Of a stretch of 10,585 nt of DNA, positions 1-6,150 are shown piece after piece. Position 1 is the first letter of the stretch, and the number at the start of each line of letters is the position of its first letter. This stretch comes from an uncultured Verrucomicrobiota bacterium (GTDB lineage Bacteria; Verrucomicrobiota; Kiritimatiellia; RFP12; UBA1067). The stretch spans positions 1 to 10,585 of the forward strand of contig CAMOHV010000019.1 of NCBI GenBank assembly GCA_946615275.1. Direction: 5' to 3'. The position numbers and the translations under genes are program-made. Under the pieces are notes generated by a model that made no database searches, was not told the origin of the DNA, and saw nothing but the letters and a program-made list of their open reading frames with translations.

Positions 1-536
1 CGGAAGGGACGCGGCTGGGCGGAGCGCTTCGGGAAGAGCTGCGCGCCGTGGTCGTAGGACGGCAGTACCAAGTCGCCCGCGCCGTCGGGGGTCACGCGGC
101 TGAGGCGGGGGAACGCCGTCGTGACGAGCGCCCAGCGGCGCGAGCGGTTCGCGAAGTCGAGCCGCCAGGCCTGGGAGCCGTCGGGGCGCTTCTCGATGGT
201 GACGGTGGCGTCCAGCACGCCACGCTCGCCGCCGAGAGGGATGTCGCGCCAGACAAGCGTGACGGCGCCTGGCGTCTCGGTACGCTCGCATGAGGCGGCC
301 TCGTGCGCGCTTGCCTTCACGCGCTTCGCGCGGTTCGTGCCGTCGGAGAACTCGGCCGTCCAGAGGTCGCCGCCGCCGGTCGCGAACGTCGCCGATCCGA
401 TCTGGATGCCGCGCAGCACGTTGCGCTCGTCGAACGAGACGCGTATCTTCGCGCCGCCGTCCGCCCTTGCGCCGAACGCCGCCAGCGCCGCGACTGCGGC
501 CGCAGCCATTTTCGCCTTTGCAATGAATCCTCGCAT
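1..536 (-). CDS. Secreted protein of a carbohydrate locus, N-terminal part (cut by left window edge)
   Basis: Reading the minus strand from the ATG at 536 gives 178 uninterrupted codons that run off the left edge. The start is supported by a GGAGG at 546-550, nine bases upstream, and by a promoter at 565-593. The first 26 residues form a signal peptide: a basic MRGFIAKAK, an alanine-rich core and a probable cut after GARA. An in-frame ATG at 509 (residue 10) is possible but would lose the basic n-region. The mature part reads like a beta-sandwich (DLWTAEFSDG, VTLVWRDIPL, WRLDFANRS, then VLPSYDHGAQLFP). The rhythm of W-rich strands followed by a 'FPRL...D.LVLP...G' segment recalls the N-terminal region of DUF6259-type putative glycosidases, common in Verrucomicrobiota/Kiritimatiellota. 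That family call is inference and uncertain. Secretion and divergence from a GH2 gene suggest a role in polysaccharide breakdown in the periplasm or outside the cell. Confidence 0.75.
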   Translation of the reverse strand, partial: MRGFIAKAKMAAAAVAALAAFGARADGGAKIRVSFDERNVLRGIQIGSATFATGGGDLWTAEFSDGTNRAKRVKASAHEAASCERTETPGAVTLVWRDIPLGGERGVLDATVTIEKRPDGSQAWRLDFANRSRRWALVTTAFPRLSRVTPDGAGDLVLPSYDHGAQLFPKRSAQPRPF

Positions 537-564
537 TTCAGAATACCTCCATGTTTCGATGCTC

Positions 565-593
565 ATTATACCATACGCCCACATCCTGCACAA
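565..593 (-). promoter_or_regulatory. Sigma70-type promoter for the left-edge secreted gene
   Basis: On the minus strand, TTGTGC (588-593) and TATAAT (565-570) are separated by 17 bp. The -10 is preceded by TGG, giving an extended -10 (TGGTATAAT). It lies about 30 bp upstream of the start codon at 536, so the leader would be short and contain the GGAGG at 546-550. Confidence 0.7.
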
Positions 594-640
594 ACACTTA
601 CGCGAAAAAAATTAACGGGGTGAAAAGACATGATGCAGTA
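594..640. promoter_or_regulatory. Interval between two divergent -35 boxes; candidate operator region
   Basis: These 47 bp separate the -35 of the leftward promoter (588-593) from that of the rightward promoter (641-646). They contain an A7 tract at 605-611 running into TTAA. A regulator bound here could control both genes, and the XylR-type protein encoded at 3693-4919 is the obvious candidate. I could not identify a clear inverted or direct repeat, so the operator role is inferred from position only. Confidence 0.3.
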
Positions 641-670
641 TTGACCGCCATGACGTTCCTGTGGTATAAT
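641..670 (+). promoter_or_regulatory. Sigma70-type promoter for the GH2-regulator operon
   Basis: TTGACC (641-646) and a perfect TATAAT (665-670) are 18 bp apart. The -10 is extended by TGG, matching the nine-base TGGTATAAT of the divergent promoter. Transcription would start near 677, leaving a leader of about 90 nt before the glycosidase ATG at 767. This also argues against the in-frame ATG at 551, which lies upstream of the promoter. Confidence 0.75.
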
Positions 671-698
671 CCCGCCGATGACGCGCAGGGGGCATGCC

Positions 699-770
699 AT
701 GCGACGTCCGCAGAGTGCCCTTCCGGCCGCCCCTGCGCAACCGGCACCAATCCAAGAAAACAGAAAATGA
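699..770 (+). CDS. Possible leader peptide overlapping the GH2 start (ATGA)
   Basis: The leader of the GH2 mRNA contains a 23-codon frame, MRRPQSALPAAPAQPAPIQE followed by NRK. AGGGGG (687-692) lies six bases before its ATG. Its TGA (768-770) overlaps the glycosidase ATG (767-769) as ATGA. The glycosidase start has only a weak purine stretch upstream, so it may be translated by coupling to this small frame. The peptide shows no domain or stretch of regulatory codons. It may be a chance ORF, and its existence is inferred only from spacing and overlap. Confidence 0.25.
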   Translation: MRRPQSALPAAPAQPAPIQENRK

Positions 771-3685
771 AAACAGCGAAGAAACGACTCGCCTCCTTTC
801 TTTCGGCGCTGATGGCGGCAGGGAGCCTCCTTGCCGCATTCGAACACGTGGCTCACGACGCCGTCTCTTTGAACGGCGACTGGGAGATGGCGTATCTTCC
901 GTATGCGTGCGAGTCGGTCAAGCCGCCGACATTCGCCGGCGCGAGGGTGGCAAACGCAGTCCCCGGATACTGGGAGGACATGCGCGAGGCGTTCCGCGAA
1001 GCGGGGATGAAGGACGCTTTCCGCGTCAATCCGTGGTACGAAAGGCAGGTCTTCCCCATCAGCGGCAGCGCGGCCGACACGACGCTGCCGGACATCTACG
1101 GATGCTTCTTCTACAGGCGGCATGTGGAGCTTGACAGGACGGGGCCTGCCGTCCTGCACTTCGGCGGCGTACGCAATCAGGTGCATGTGTGGATCAACGG
1201 GCGGTTCGTCGCCTTCCGCGCGGGCTTCTCCACTCCGTTCGAGCTGCCTGTCCCGGACGGCATCCTGAAGGCGGGCGCAAATGAAATCGTCCTGGCCGTC
1301 TCGAACAACCCAAATCTCGGCTACGGCGATTACGTCTCGGGATTGACGACCCGCTCCGTGTTCAGGTCCACGGGGGGCGTGAACGGAGATCTGGAGCTCC
1401 GCTTCCTGAAGTCAGACATCGCCGACGTGTACGTGACGACGGCAGGCGACCTGGCGACGTTCACAGTACACGTCTCCGGCACGAACTCCTACACGTATGA
1501 GATCGCCGACGGCGGCCGCATCCTTGCGTCGGGCGCGGGACGCGGCGATTTCACGCTTCCGGCAGACGGCTACGACTTCTGGTCGCCGGAACGCCCGAAG
1601 CGCTACGAGCTGCGCCTTAAGACCGCGAATGGATCGTATGCGCAGCGTTTCGGCCTGCGCCGGCTGGTCGCGGACGGGGAGAAGCTCCGCCTGAACGGAC
1701 TGCCCGTCTATCTCCGGGGAGTGACTGAGCATTGCTACTTCGCGAAGACCGTCCACGTGCCGCGCGACCTAGATTACTACCGCATGGTGACCGCGAAGCG
1801 CAAGGAGCTAGGGTTCAACTTCGTCAGGTTCCACACCTGGGTTCCGCCCGAGGAATATCTGGAGGCGATGGACGAGCTGGGCATGCTTGTACACATCGAG
1901 AGCCCGAACTTCGTGTCCGAGCCGGAATATGCCGCGATCATCGCCTTTGCCCGCCGCCACCCTTCGGTCGTGATCTACTGCACGGGCAACGAGACGCGCA
2001 TAGACCGTCTTGCGGAGACATATCTCGAAGATGTCGCGAAGCTCGTCCATGACGGGACAGACGCGCTCTTCTCGCCGATGAGCGCCATGCGGGGCGTGGA
2101 ATACCTGCTCATTCCCGGCAAAGACGTCATTGTCGGCGCGCCGTTCCCCCACAATCCGGAGCGGATGCGCCGGCTGTCGCGGTACTGCGACCTCTGGACT
2201 TCGTATCAGCTGGGGCTTGCAAGCTACGGGTCGCTCAATTCGGGGTCGTCCGCCGTTCTGGACGCTTGGGGCGGTGCCTATTGCGGCAAGCCGCGCACTT
2301 CGCACGAGATATGCATTGATGGCAGCTATGTAGATCTGTCGCTGGAAAATGACTATCCGCCCGATTCGCCGATTCTCCGGGAGGGCATCTTCTCGGGAGC
2401 GCGCGCGCAGCTGCGCGCGAAAGGGCTCCTGGATCGAGCCGACGCGTATTTCCGCAATTCGTGCGAATGGATGCGGCGCATCCGCAAGTTCACCTTCGAG
2501 AAGGTGCGCGCGGCGGGCCGAGTCGCAGGCTACGACTTCCTGGGGGACATCAACACGCACTGGCATACGTTCGGGTATTCCGTCGGTATGATGGACGAGT
2601 TCTACCGCCTCAAGCCCGGCGAGACTGTCGATAATGTCCTTAGGTACAATTCGGCGGCAGTCGTCCTCTCCGACCTGGGCAGCGACTTCAACGTCCGCGC
2701 CGGGGAGAAGAAGAGCGTGAAGATCTCGATTTCCAACTACGCGGGCGATGCGAAGGACGCGACGCTCCGCGTATCGCTTGTCGCGCGCGGGAAGGAATTG
2801 GACGCAAGGGCGTGGAGGCGCAGAGATGCGGGCAATGGCGCAGAGTGCGCGTGGGATTGCGAGAAGCATGTCGGAGATGTAAAGAACGGAGAGGTCGTCG
2901 CGCTTGGCGAATTCGATGTGGAGGTGCCGGCGGCGGACAAGCCGGTGAAATATCTCCTTCGCGCGTCGTTCTCCGGAGGCGCGGTCAAGGCCGAAAACGA
3001 ATGGGAGATCTACGCCTTCCCTTCTGACGGGATGGCTTCCGACTTTAGGCTTCAGGCTTCCGGGCAGAGAACGGGGGAAAAAGATTCTTCTGTCCGGATT
3101 GCCGACGACATTTCCATTGACGGCTTGCTGGCGGCGATGGCGCGCGGCGAACGCATGCTGCTTCTTGGCGCGGGGCCGTTCAAGTCGTTGCCGACGACCT
3201 TCCGCATCGGCATGGCGGGGCGCTGCTCGGGGAACCTTGCGACAGTGATCAAGCCGGGGCATCCCGTATTCCGCGGTTTCCCGCATGACGGCTATTGCGG
3301 CTGGCAGTTCCGCCGTCTGATCGAAGGCGGACGCGCCGTTCAGCTCGAGGCGGGCGTTCCGTTCGATCCGATCGTCGACGTGGCCTCATCCGTCAAGAAT
3401 GTCATCCGCCAGGCGGCGCTCTTCGAATATCGCATCGGCGAGGGACGGCTTCTCGTCTGCTCGTTCAATCTTTCCGGGACGGATCCAGCGGCGGCATGGC
3501 TCAAGCGGCGGCTCTTGGATTATGCGGCCTCGGACGCATTCGAGCCGGAGCTGGGCCTGACGCCCGAAGAGGCCAGGTCCGTGATGGCCGCTCCGCTTTT
3601 GACGGGGGAATCGAATTCAAACGTCGCGCGCAACCCGAACGACCCGTCGTCGGCGGTAAGGGCGGCGAACTTGGCCCAGCCATAG
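767..3685 (+). CDS. Secreted glycoside hydrolase family 2-type enzyme with C-terminal amidotransferase-like domain
   Basis: A 972-residue protein that probably hydrolyses a beta-glycoside outside the cytoplasm; the substrate cannot be read from sequence. Residues 1-24 are a signal peptide (MKTAKKR, then a hydrophobic core). Residues ~30-215 are a GH2 sugar-binding jelly roll (FYRRHVEL, VHVWINGRFV, GVNGDLEL). Residues ~215-305 are an Ig-like sandwich and ~310-610 the TIM barrel (NFVRFHTW, AMDELGMLVHIE). The barrel carries the expected acid/base in the GNE motif (E409). A probable nucleophile is E514 in TSHEI, 105 residues later, a usual GH2 spacing. A further beta-sandwich spans ~625-750. Residues ~760-950 resemble a ThuA/class I amidotransferase-like fold (MLLLGAGPF, GEGRLLVCSFNLS), known at the end of some GH2-like proteins from PVC bacteria. 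No in-frame start lies between the promoter and 767. It forms an operon with the regulator seven bases downstream. Confidence 0.88.
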   Translation: MKTAKKRLASFLSALMAAGSLLAAFEHVAHDAVSLNGDWEMAYLPYACESVKPPTFAGARVANAVPGYWEDMREAFREAGMKDAFRVNPWYERQVFPISGSAADTTLPDIYGCFFYRRHVELDRTGPAVLHFGGVRNQVHVWINGRFVAFRAGFSTPFELPVPDGILKAGANEIVLAVSNNPNLGYGDYVSGLTTRSVFRSTGGVNGDLELRFLKSDIADVYVTTAGDLATFTVHVSGTNSYTYEIADGGRILASGAGRGDFTLPADGYDFWSPERPKRYELRLKTANGSYAQRFGLRRLVADGEKLRLNGLPVYLRGVTEHCYFAKTVHVPRDLDYYRMVTAKRKELGFNFVRFHTWVPPEEYLEAMDELGMLVHIESPNFVSEPEYAAIIAFARRHPSVVIYCTGNETRIDRLAETYLEDVAKLVHDGTDALFSPMSAMRGVEYLLIPGKDVIVGAPFPHNPERMRRLSRYCDLWTSYQLGLASYGSLNSGSSAVLDAWGGAYCGKPRTSHEICIDGSYVDLSLENDYPPDSPILREGIFSGARAQLRAKGLLDRADAYFRNSCEWMRRIRKFTFEKVRAAGRVAGYDFLGDINTHWHTFGYSVGMMDEFYRLKPGETVDNVLRYNSAAVVLSDLGSDFNVRAGEKKSVKISISNYAGDAKDATLRVSLVARGKELDARAWRRRDAGNGAECAWDCEKHVGDVKNGEVVALGEFDVEVPAADKPVKYLLRASFSGGAVKAENEWEIYAFPSDGMASDFRLQASGQRTGEKDSSVRIADDISIDGLLAAMARGERMLLLGAGPFKSLPTTFRIGMAGRCSGNLATVIKPGHPVFRGFPHDGYCGWQFRRLIEGGRAVQLEAGVPFDPIVDVASSVKNVIRQAALFEYRIGEGRLLVCSFNLSGTDPAAAWLKRRLLDYAASDAFEPELGLTPEEARSVMAAPLLTGESNSNVARNPNDPSSAVRAANLAQP

Positions 3686-3689
3686 GAGG
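3684..3689 (+). promoter_or_regulatory. Shine-Dalgarno sequence sharing bases with the upstream stop codon
   Basis: AGGAGG follows directly from the GH2 stop codon: the AG of TAG (3683-3685) is the first two bases of the site. It sits only three bases before the ATG at 3693. Ribosomes ending the glycosidase would stop on this site, so the regulator is probably translated by coupling or reinitiation. Confidence 0.6.
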
Positions 3690-3692
3690 GAA

Positions 3693-4919
3693 ATGAAATC
3701 GAAGAGGCATCATCCGCCGGGGCGGCAGGTCAAGATTCTCGCCGCAGTGCGCATTTCGAAGGCGTCGGGGCGCGACATGCTTTCAGGCATGTTCAGATTC
3801 ATCGAGCAGAATCCATCCTGGCAGCTGCATCTTGTCCAGTACGGTTCCGACTTCACCGCCGATGCCGTCCGCCGCGCGCCGGACGAGGGCTTTGACGGGA
3901 TAGTCGTTACATTCCCCGGCGCGAAGGGCTACATTGACGCGCTGGCCGAGACGCCGCTTCCGGTCGTCCTCGTCAGCGTTCACGCAAGCAAGGTCGAGAG
4001 CCGTCGCCGGCCGACGGTGTTCATCGGAAACGACAACTGCGCGCTTGGACATCTCGCGGCGACGCTGTTCCTCAAGAACGGGAATTACGCCGCATACGCC
4101 TACGTCCCTAAGACCGACGAGGACTGGTGCGCGGAACGTGGCGAAAGTTTCGTCGCGGCGCTTGCCCAGAGCGGGCGGGAGTGCAGTTCGTTCGCGTCGA
4201 AGGCGAATCCGGAAGCCCCTGTTGAGGACGCCGACGGGCTCGTCCGCTTTCTGTCCGGCCTCGCGAAGCCTGCGGCAGTCTACGCGGCCAGCGACGAGTG
4301 CGCGCTGAAGGTGCTTGCCGCGGCGCACGCGGCGGGAATCAAGATGCCGGAGCAGATGGCGCTGATCGGCACCGACAACGACGAGTTCCTTGTGCGCCAT
4401 TCCAATCCGCCGATCACAAGCATTCTTCCCGGCCATTTCAAGATGGGGCTTCGTGCGATGACGGAGATGAAGAAGCTTCTCTCCGGGCGCAAGGGTTCGA
4501 GGAAGCCCATATACATCCCGCCTGTGAGCATCATAGAGCGCACGTCCACCAAACCGGCCCTGCCGGCCGCCGCGCTCGTCAAAAGGGCCAAGGCGTACAT
4601 TGCGTCGCACGGATGCGAGCGCATCGAGGTGGCGGATGTCGTCGGGCATCTCGGCGTCTCTCGCCGCCTGGCCGAGCTGCGCTTCCGCCAGATGGAGGGG
4701 GTGGGCTTGCGCCGCGCGATCGAAAAACATCGGCTTGAGGAGGCGAAGAGGCTTCTCTCGCGCACAGGCCTTTCGGTTACGGCGATCGCCGCACGCGTGG
4801 GGTTCTCAGGCCAGAACAGGCTTTCGCACGTATTCAAGGCCCGCTTCGGCGTCGCCCCGGAACTCTGGCGTACGTCCCGGAGAAATGTCCACAAACAACA
4901 TTCACCATCACGCAGTTGA
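3693..4919 (+). CDS. XylR-type transcriptional regulator (LacI-like sugar-binding domain plus AraC DNA-binding domain)
   Basis: A 408-residue cytoplasmic regulator with the architecture of the E. coli xylose activator XylR. Residues ~12-285 are a LacI/periplasmic-binding-protein-like effector domain: KILAAVRIS, GFDGIVVTFPG, VFIGNDNCALGHLAA, then ALIGTDNDEF and SILPGHFKMG. Residues ~290-395 are an AraC double helix-turn-helix: IEVADVVGHLGVSRRLAELRF, then LSVTAIAARVGFSGQNRLSHVFKARFG. The second helix-turn-helix, with its GFS..N.LSHVFKA.FG signature, is well conserved. There is no N-terminal LacI helix-turn-helix, which fits XylR rather than LacI. It sits directly behind the glycosidase and is probably co-transcribed. 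By analogy it senses a sugar released by the locus and acts at the divergent promoters at 565-670. The actual ligand is unknown. It ends two bases from the convergent acyltransferase remnant, with no visible terminator between them. Confidence 0.9.
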   Translation: MKSKRHHPPGRQVKILAAVRISKASGRDMLSGMFRFIEQNPSWQLHLVQYGSDFTADAVRRAPDEGFDGIVVTFPGAKGYIDALAETPLPVVLVSVHASKVESRRRPTVFIGNDNCALGHLAATLFLKNGNYAAYAYVPKTDEDWCAERGESFVAALAQSGRECSSFASKANPEAPVEDADGLVRFLSGLAKPAAVYAASDECALKVLAAAHAAGIKMPEQMALIGTDNDEFLVRHSNPPITSILPGHFKMGLRAMTEMKKLLSGRKGSRKPIYIPPVSIIERTSTKPALPAAALVKRAKAYIASHGCERIEVADVVGHLGVSRRLAELRFRQMEGVGLRRAIEKHRLEEAKRLLSRTGLSVTAIAARVGFSGQNRLSHVFKARFGVAPELWRTSRRNVHKQHSPSRS

Positions 4920-4921
4920 CT

Positions 4922-5817
4922 TCACAGGCGCGAGGGGAGGTTTTCCTTTGCGCTCCTACAGCTGCGCAGACGACGCCACTGCCAAAGCAACCACACCAGC
5001 AAGGCCGCACGCGCCACCGCGACAAATATAGGCTGGTACGCATCCGTGCCAATCAATCTGGGGATGCCGCGGACAAAGCAATTCGCGGCGTCGGTCAACG
5101 AACTGGAGAAGAACTGCGTAATCACCCAGGCCGCCATCGAACACTGCCCAAAGAGGATCAACACCCATGTTCCGCGCCTCGCTCCCAAGATGTCGGTGAT
5201 CACGTAGAGCGCGGCAAGCAGAAGCGTTGACAGGCCGAGCGTCTCGAACACGAAACTGACCGTGTAGACGAAGCGGATTGGCGGCACCCAGAAGGAAAGC
5301 ACCCATCCAGACACAAGCGCCCCCGCACCGCACATTGCGATGATCCCCGCCTTGCGCCAGGGCGCCCTGTCCGACTTCAGCACGTCCCCCATGAGCGAGG
5401 CCAGGATGCCCATTCCGCTCCATGTGAACGTGGTGAGCAAGTAGCAGAAATCCTTGGCCTTGCCGCCGATTCGCGAATAGACGGCCTCCTCTATCAGCCG
5501 CGCCGCATTGCCATGCCGCGAGTAGTCTCCGTATACGAACATCACGACGGCGGCGACGGACACCAACGCAAACCCAAGAACCGCCCGGAGCCCCGCACGC
5601 CGCAGAAGCATGCCTACGGATGCCGCGAAATAGGCGACCGCAATCGTATGCAGCGTGTCGGAATACAGGCAGAAATTCTGCTGCGTCCCACTCCCTGTGA
5701 ACAGCTTAGTGGAGGTTCACGTCCGGGCGTTGCCGCTGGTGCGGCATCCCCCTCATCAAGCCGCATGTGCTGATTTCCCGCATTCGGCTTTGCATTGAGT
5801 GCGTTTCCTGTCGTCAT
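4922..5817 (-). pseudogene. HGSNAT/DUF5009-like membrane acyltransferase, internally deleted and frame-broken
   Basis: The 5' end is intact: promoter at 5849-5875, an AGGTGG site six bases before the ATG at 5817, then MTTGNALNAKPNAGNQHMRLD. The RLD..DA that follows resembles the RLdSLDALRG start of heparan-alpha-glucosaminide N-acetyltransferase-like (DUF5009/DUF1624) proteins. Family similarity then stops. It resumes in another frame, open from 5716 after a TGA at 5717-5719, with FTGSGTQQNFCLYSDTLHTI and about seven membrane segments ending in QWRRLRSCRSAKENLPSRL. The body matches the family's C-terminal half (SDTLHTIAVAYF; PIRFVYTVSFVFETLGLSTL). Only about 52 codons separate the ATG from the SDTLHTIA motif, where I expect roughly 100-150, so the first helices and the probable catalytic histidine are missing. 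An internal ATG at 5611 could give a 229-residue fragment, but its ribosome site is poor and the product would lack the active part. A misassembly could give the same picture. Confidence 0.7.
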
Positions 5818-5848
5818 AGATTTCCACCTTTTGGGTAGCTGTGCGTAT

Positions 5849-5875
5849 ATTATACGATTTCCCCTTCCCTGTCAA
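5849..5875 (-). promoter_or_regulatory. Promoter of the acyltransferase remnant
   Basis: On the minus strand a perfect TTGACA (5870-5875) and a perfect TATAAT (5849-5854) are separated by 15 bp, slightly shorter than the optimum of 17. They lie about 30 bp upstream of the ATG at 5817. Survival of both perfect hexamers suggests the gene decayed recently or is still transcribed. Confidence 0.6.
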
Positions 5876-5895
5876 TTCCGAGTTCGCGGAAAGCC

Positions 5896-5918
5896 GATTT
5901 CACCCCCTTGGTGAAATC
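5896..5918. repeat. Perfect 9-bp inverted repeat upstream of a promoter
   Basis: GATTTCACC (5896-5904) and GGTGAAATC (5910-5918) flank the five bases CCCTT. The palindrome lies 20 bp upstream of the TTGACA of the minus-strand promoter. No T-run follows on either strand, so a terminator is less likely than a protein-binding site. The factor is unknown. Confidence 0.5.
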
Positions 5919-5961
5919 CCAGAAACCTCCAAACCCTTGAGAATATTGGACGGGATCAAGA

Positions 5962-6078
5962 TTACGGCATTTCAACTGCGACGGTTAGGTTGAAAGTCGG
6001 GTTAAAATCCGAACGAGCAGTTTCGATTGAAATGGTGTGGCTACCGGACGCGCAGCAATGCGAAATGAGATTGCGGTT
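5962..6078 (-). pseudogene. Possible 3' remnant of a decayed gene
   Basis: Minus-strand frame ending at the TAA of 5962-5964. Its last residues are SHTISIETARSDFNPTF then NLTVAVEMP. This alternating polar/hydrophobic pattern looks like the final beta strands of a secreted or sandwich-fold protein. Upstream the frame closes at a TGA (6079-6081) after only 38 codons, and no start codon or ribosome site is visible. I do not recognise the family. Chance cannot be excluded, but the text looks more protein-like than the other frames here. Confidence 0.3.
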
Positions 6079-6105
6079 TCACATCCCTGACTCGGGACAC
6101 GGGAG

Positions 6106-6125
6106 GGCCGCACTCCGTCGCGGCC
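6106..6125 (-). terminator. GC-rich hairpin downstream of tsaC, weak terminator candidate
   Basis: GGCCGC (6106-6111) and GCGGCC (6120-6125) can form a six-pair stem with an eight-base loop. It begins ten bases beyond the tsaC stop at 6135. No U-tract follows, so this is not a standard intrinsic terminator. Its placement at the end of the housekeeping operon is the main argument. Confidence 0.3.
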
Positions 6126-6129
6126 GCCG

Positions 6130-6150
6130 AATTCTCAATTCTCAATTTCC
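6130..6150. repeat. Heptamer tandem repeat spanning the tsaC stop codon
   Basis: AATTCTC occurs at 6130-6136 and 6137-6143, followed by a diverged copy, AATTTCC, at 6144-6150. On the coding strand this is the A-rich GAAATTGAGAATTGAGAATT that encodes the last residues (EIEN) and the TGA of tsaC. It differs sharply from the GC-rich codons just before it, so slippage may have added the tail. Confidence 0.5.

Larger units (their letters stand above)
5818..6134. other. 317-bp stretch without an intact gene
   Basis: Between tsaC and the acyltransferase remnant there is no credible full gene on either strand. The stretch looks poorer in GC than its surroundings. It contains the minus-strand promoter at 5849-5875, a palindrome at 5896-5918, a possible gene tail at 5962-6078 and a GC hairpin at 6106-6125. 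Frames crossing its plus strand lack a ribosome site and run into the antisense of tsaC. Confidence 0.6.

Noticed and set aside
551..766. Upstream in-frame ATG at 551 as the GH2 start
   Set aside because: It lies before the promoter at 641-670, and the residues from 551 to 766 look non-coding. Starting at 767 places a proper signal peptide at the N-terminus.
1808..3286. 492-codon open frame on the minus strand inside the GH2 gene
   Set aside because: Antisense shadow of a clear glycosidase; arginine/alanine-rich text without motifs or ribosome site.
3783..4730. 315-codon open frame on the minus strand opposite the XylR-type gene
   Set aside because: Antisense shadow; the opposite strand encodes both regulator domains without a break.
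5700..5770. Remnant of a group II intron or other mobile element at the acyltransferase junction
   Set aside because: I looked for a domain V-like hairpin, reverse transcriptase text, terminal inverted repeats and target duplications and saw none. Only the short interlocked repeats remain.
5970..5995. TTTCAAC...GTTGAAA inverted repeat as an operator
   Set aside because: The arms are only 7 bp with a 12-bp spacer, and they fall inside the possible gene tail where they encode FN and VE. Chance is sufficient.
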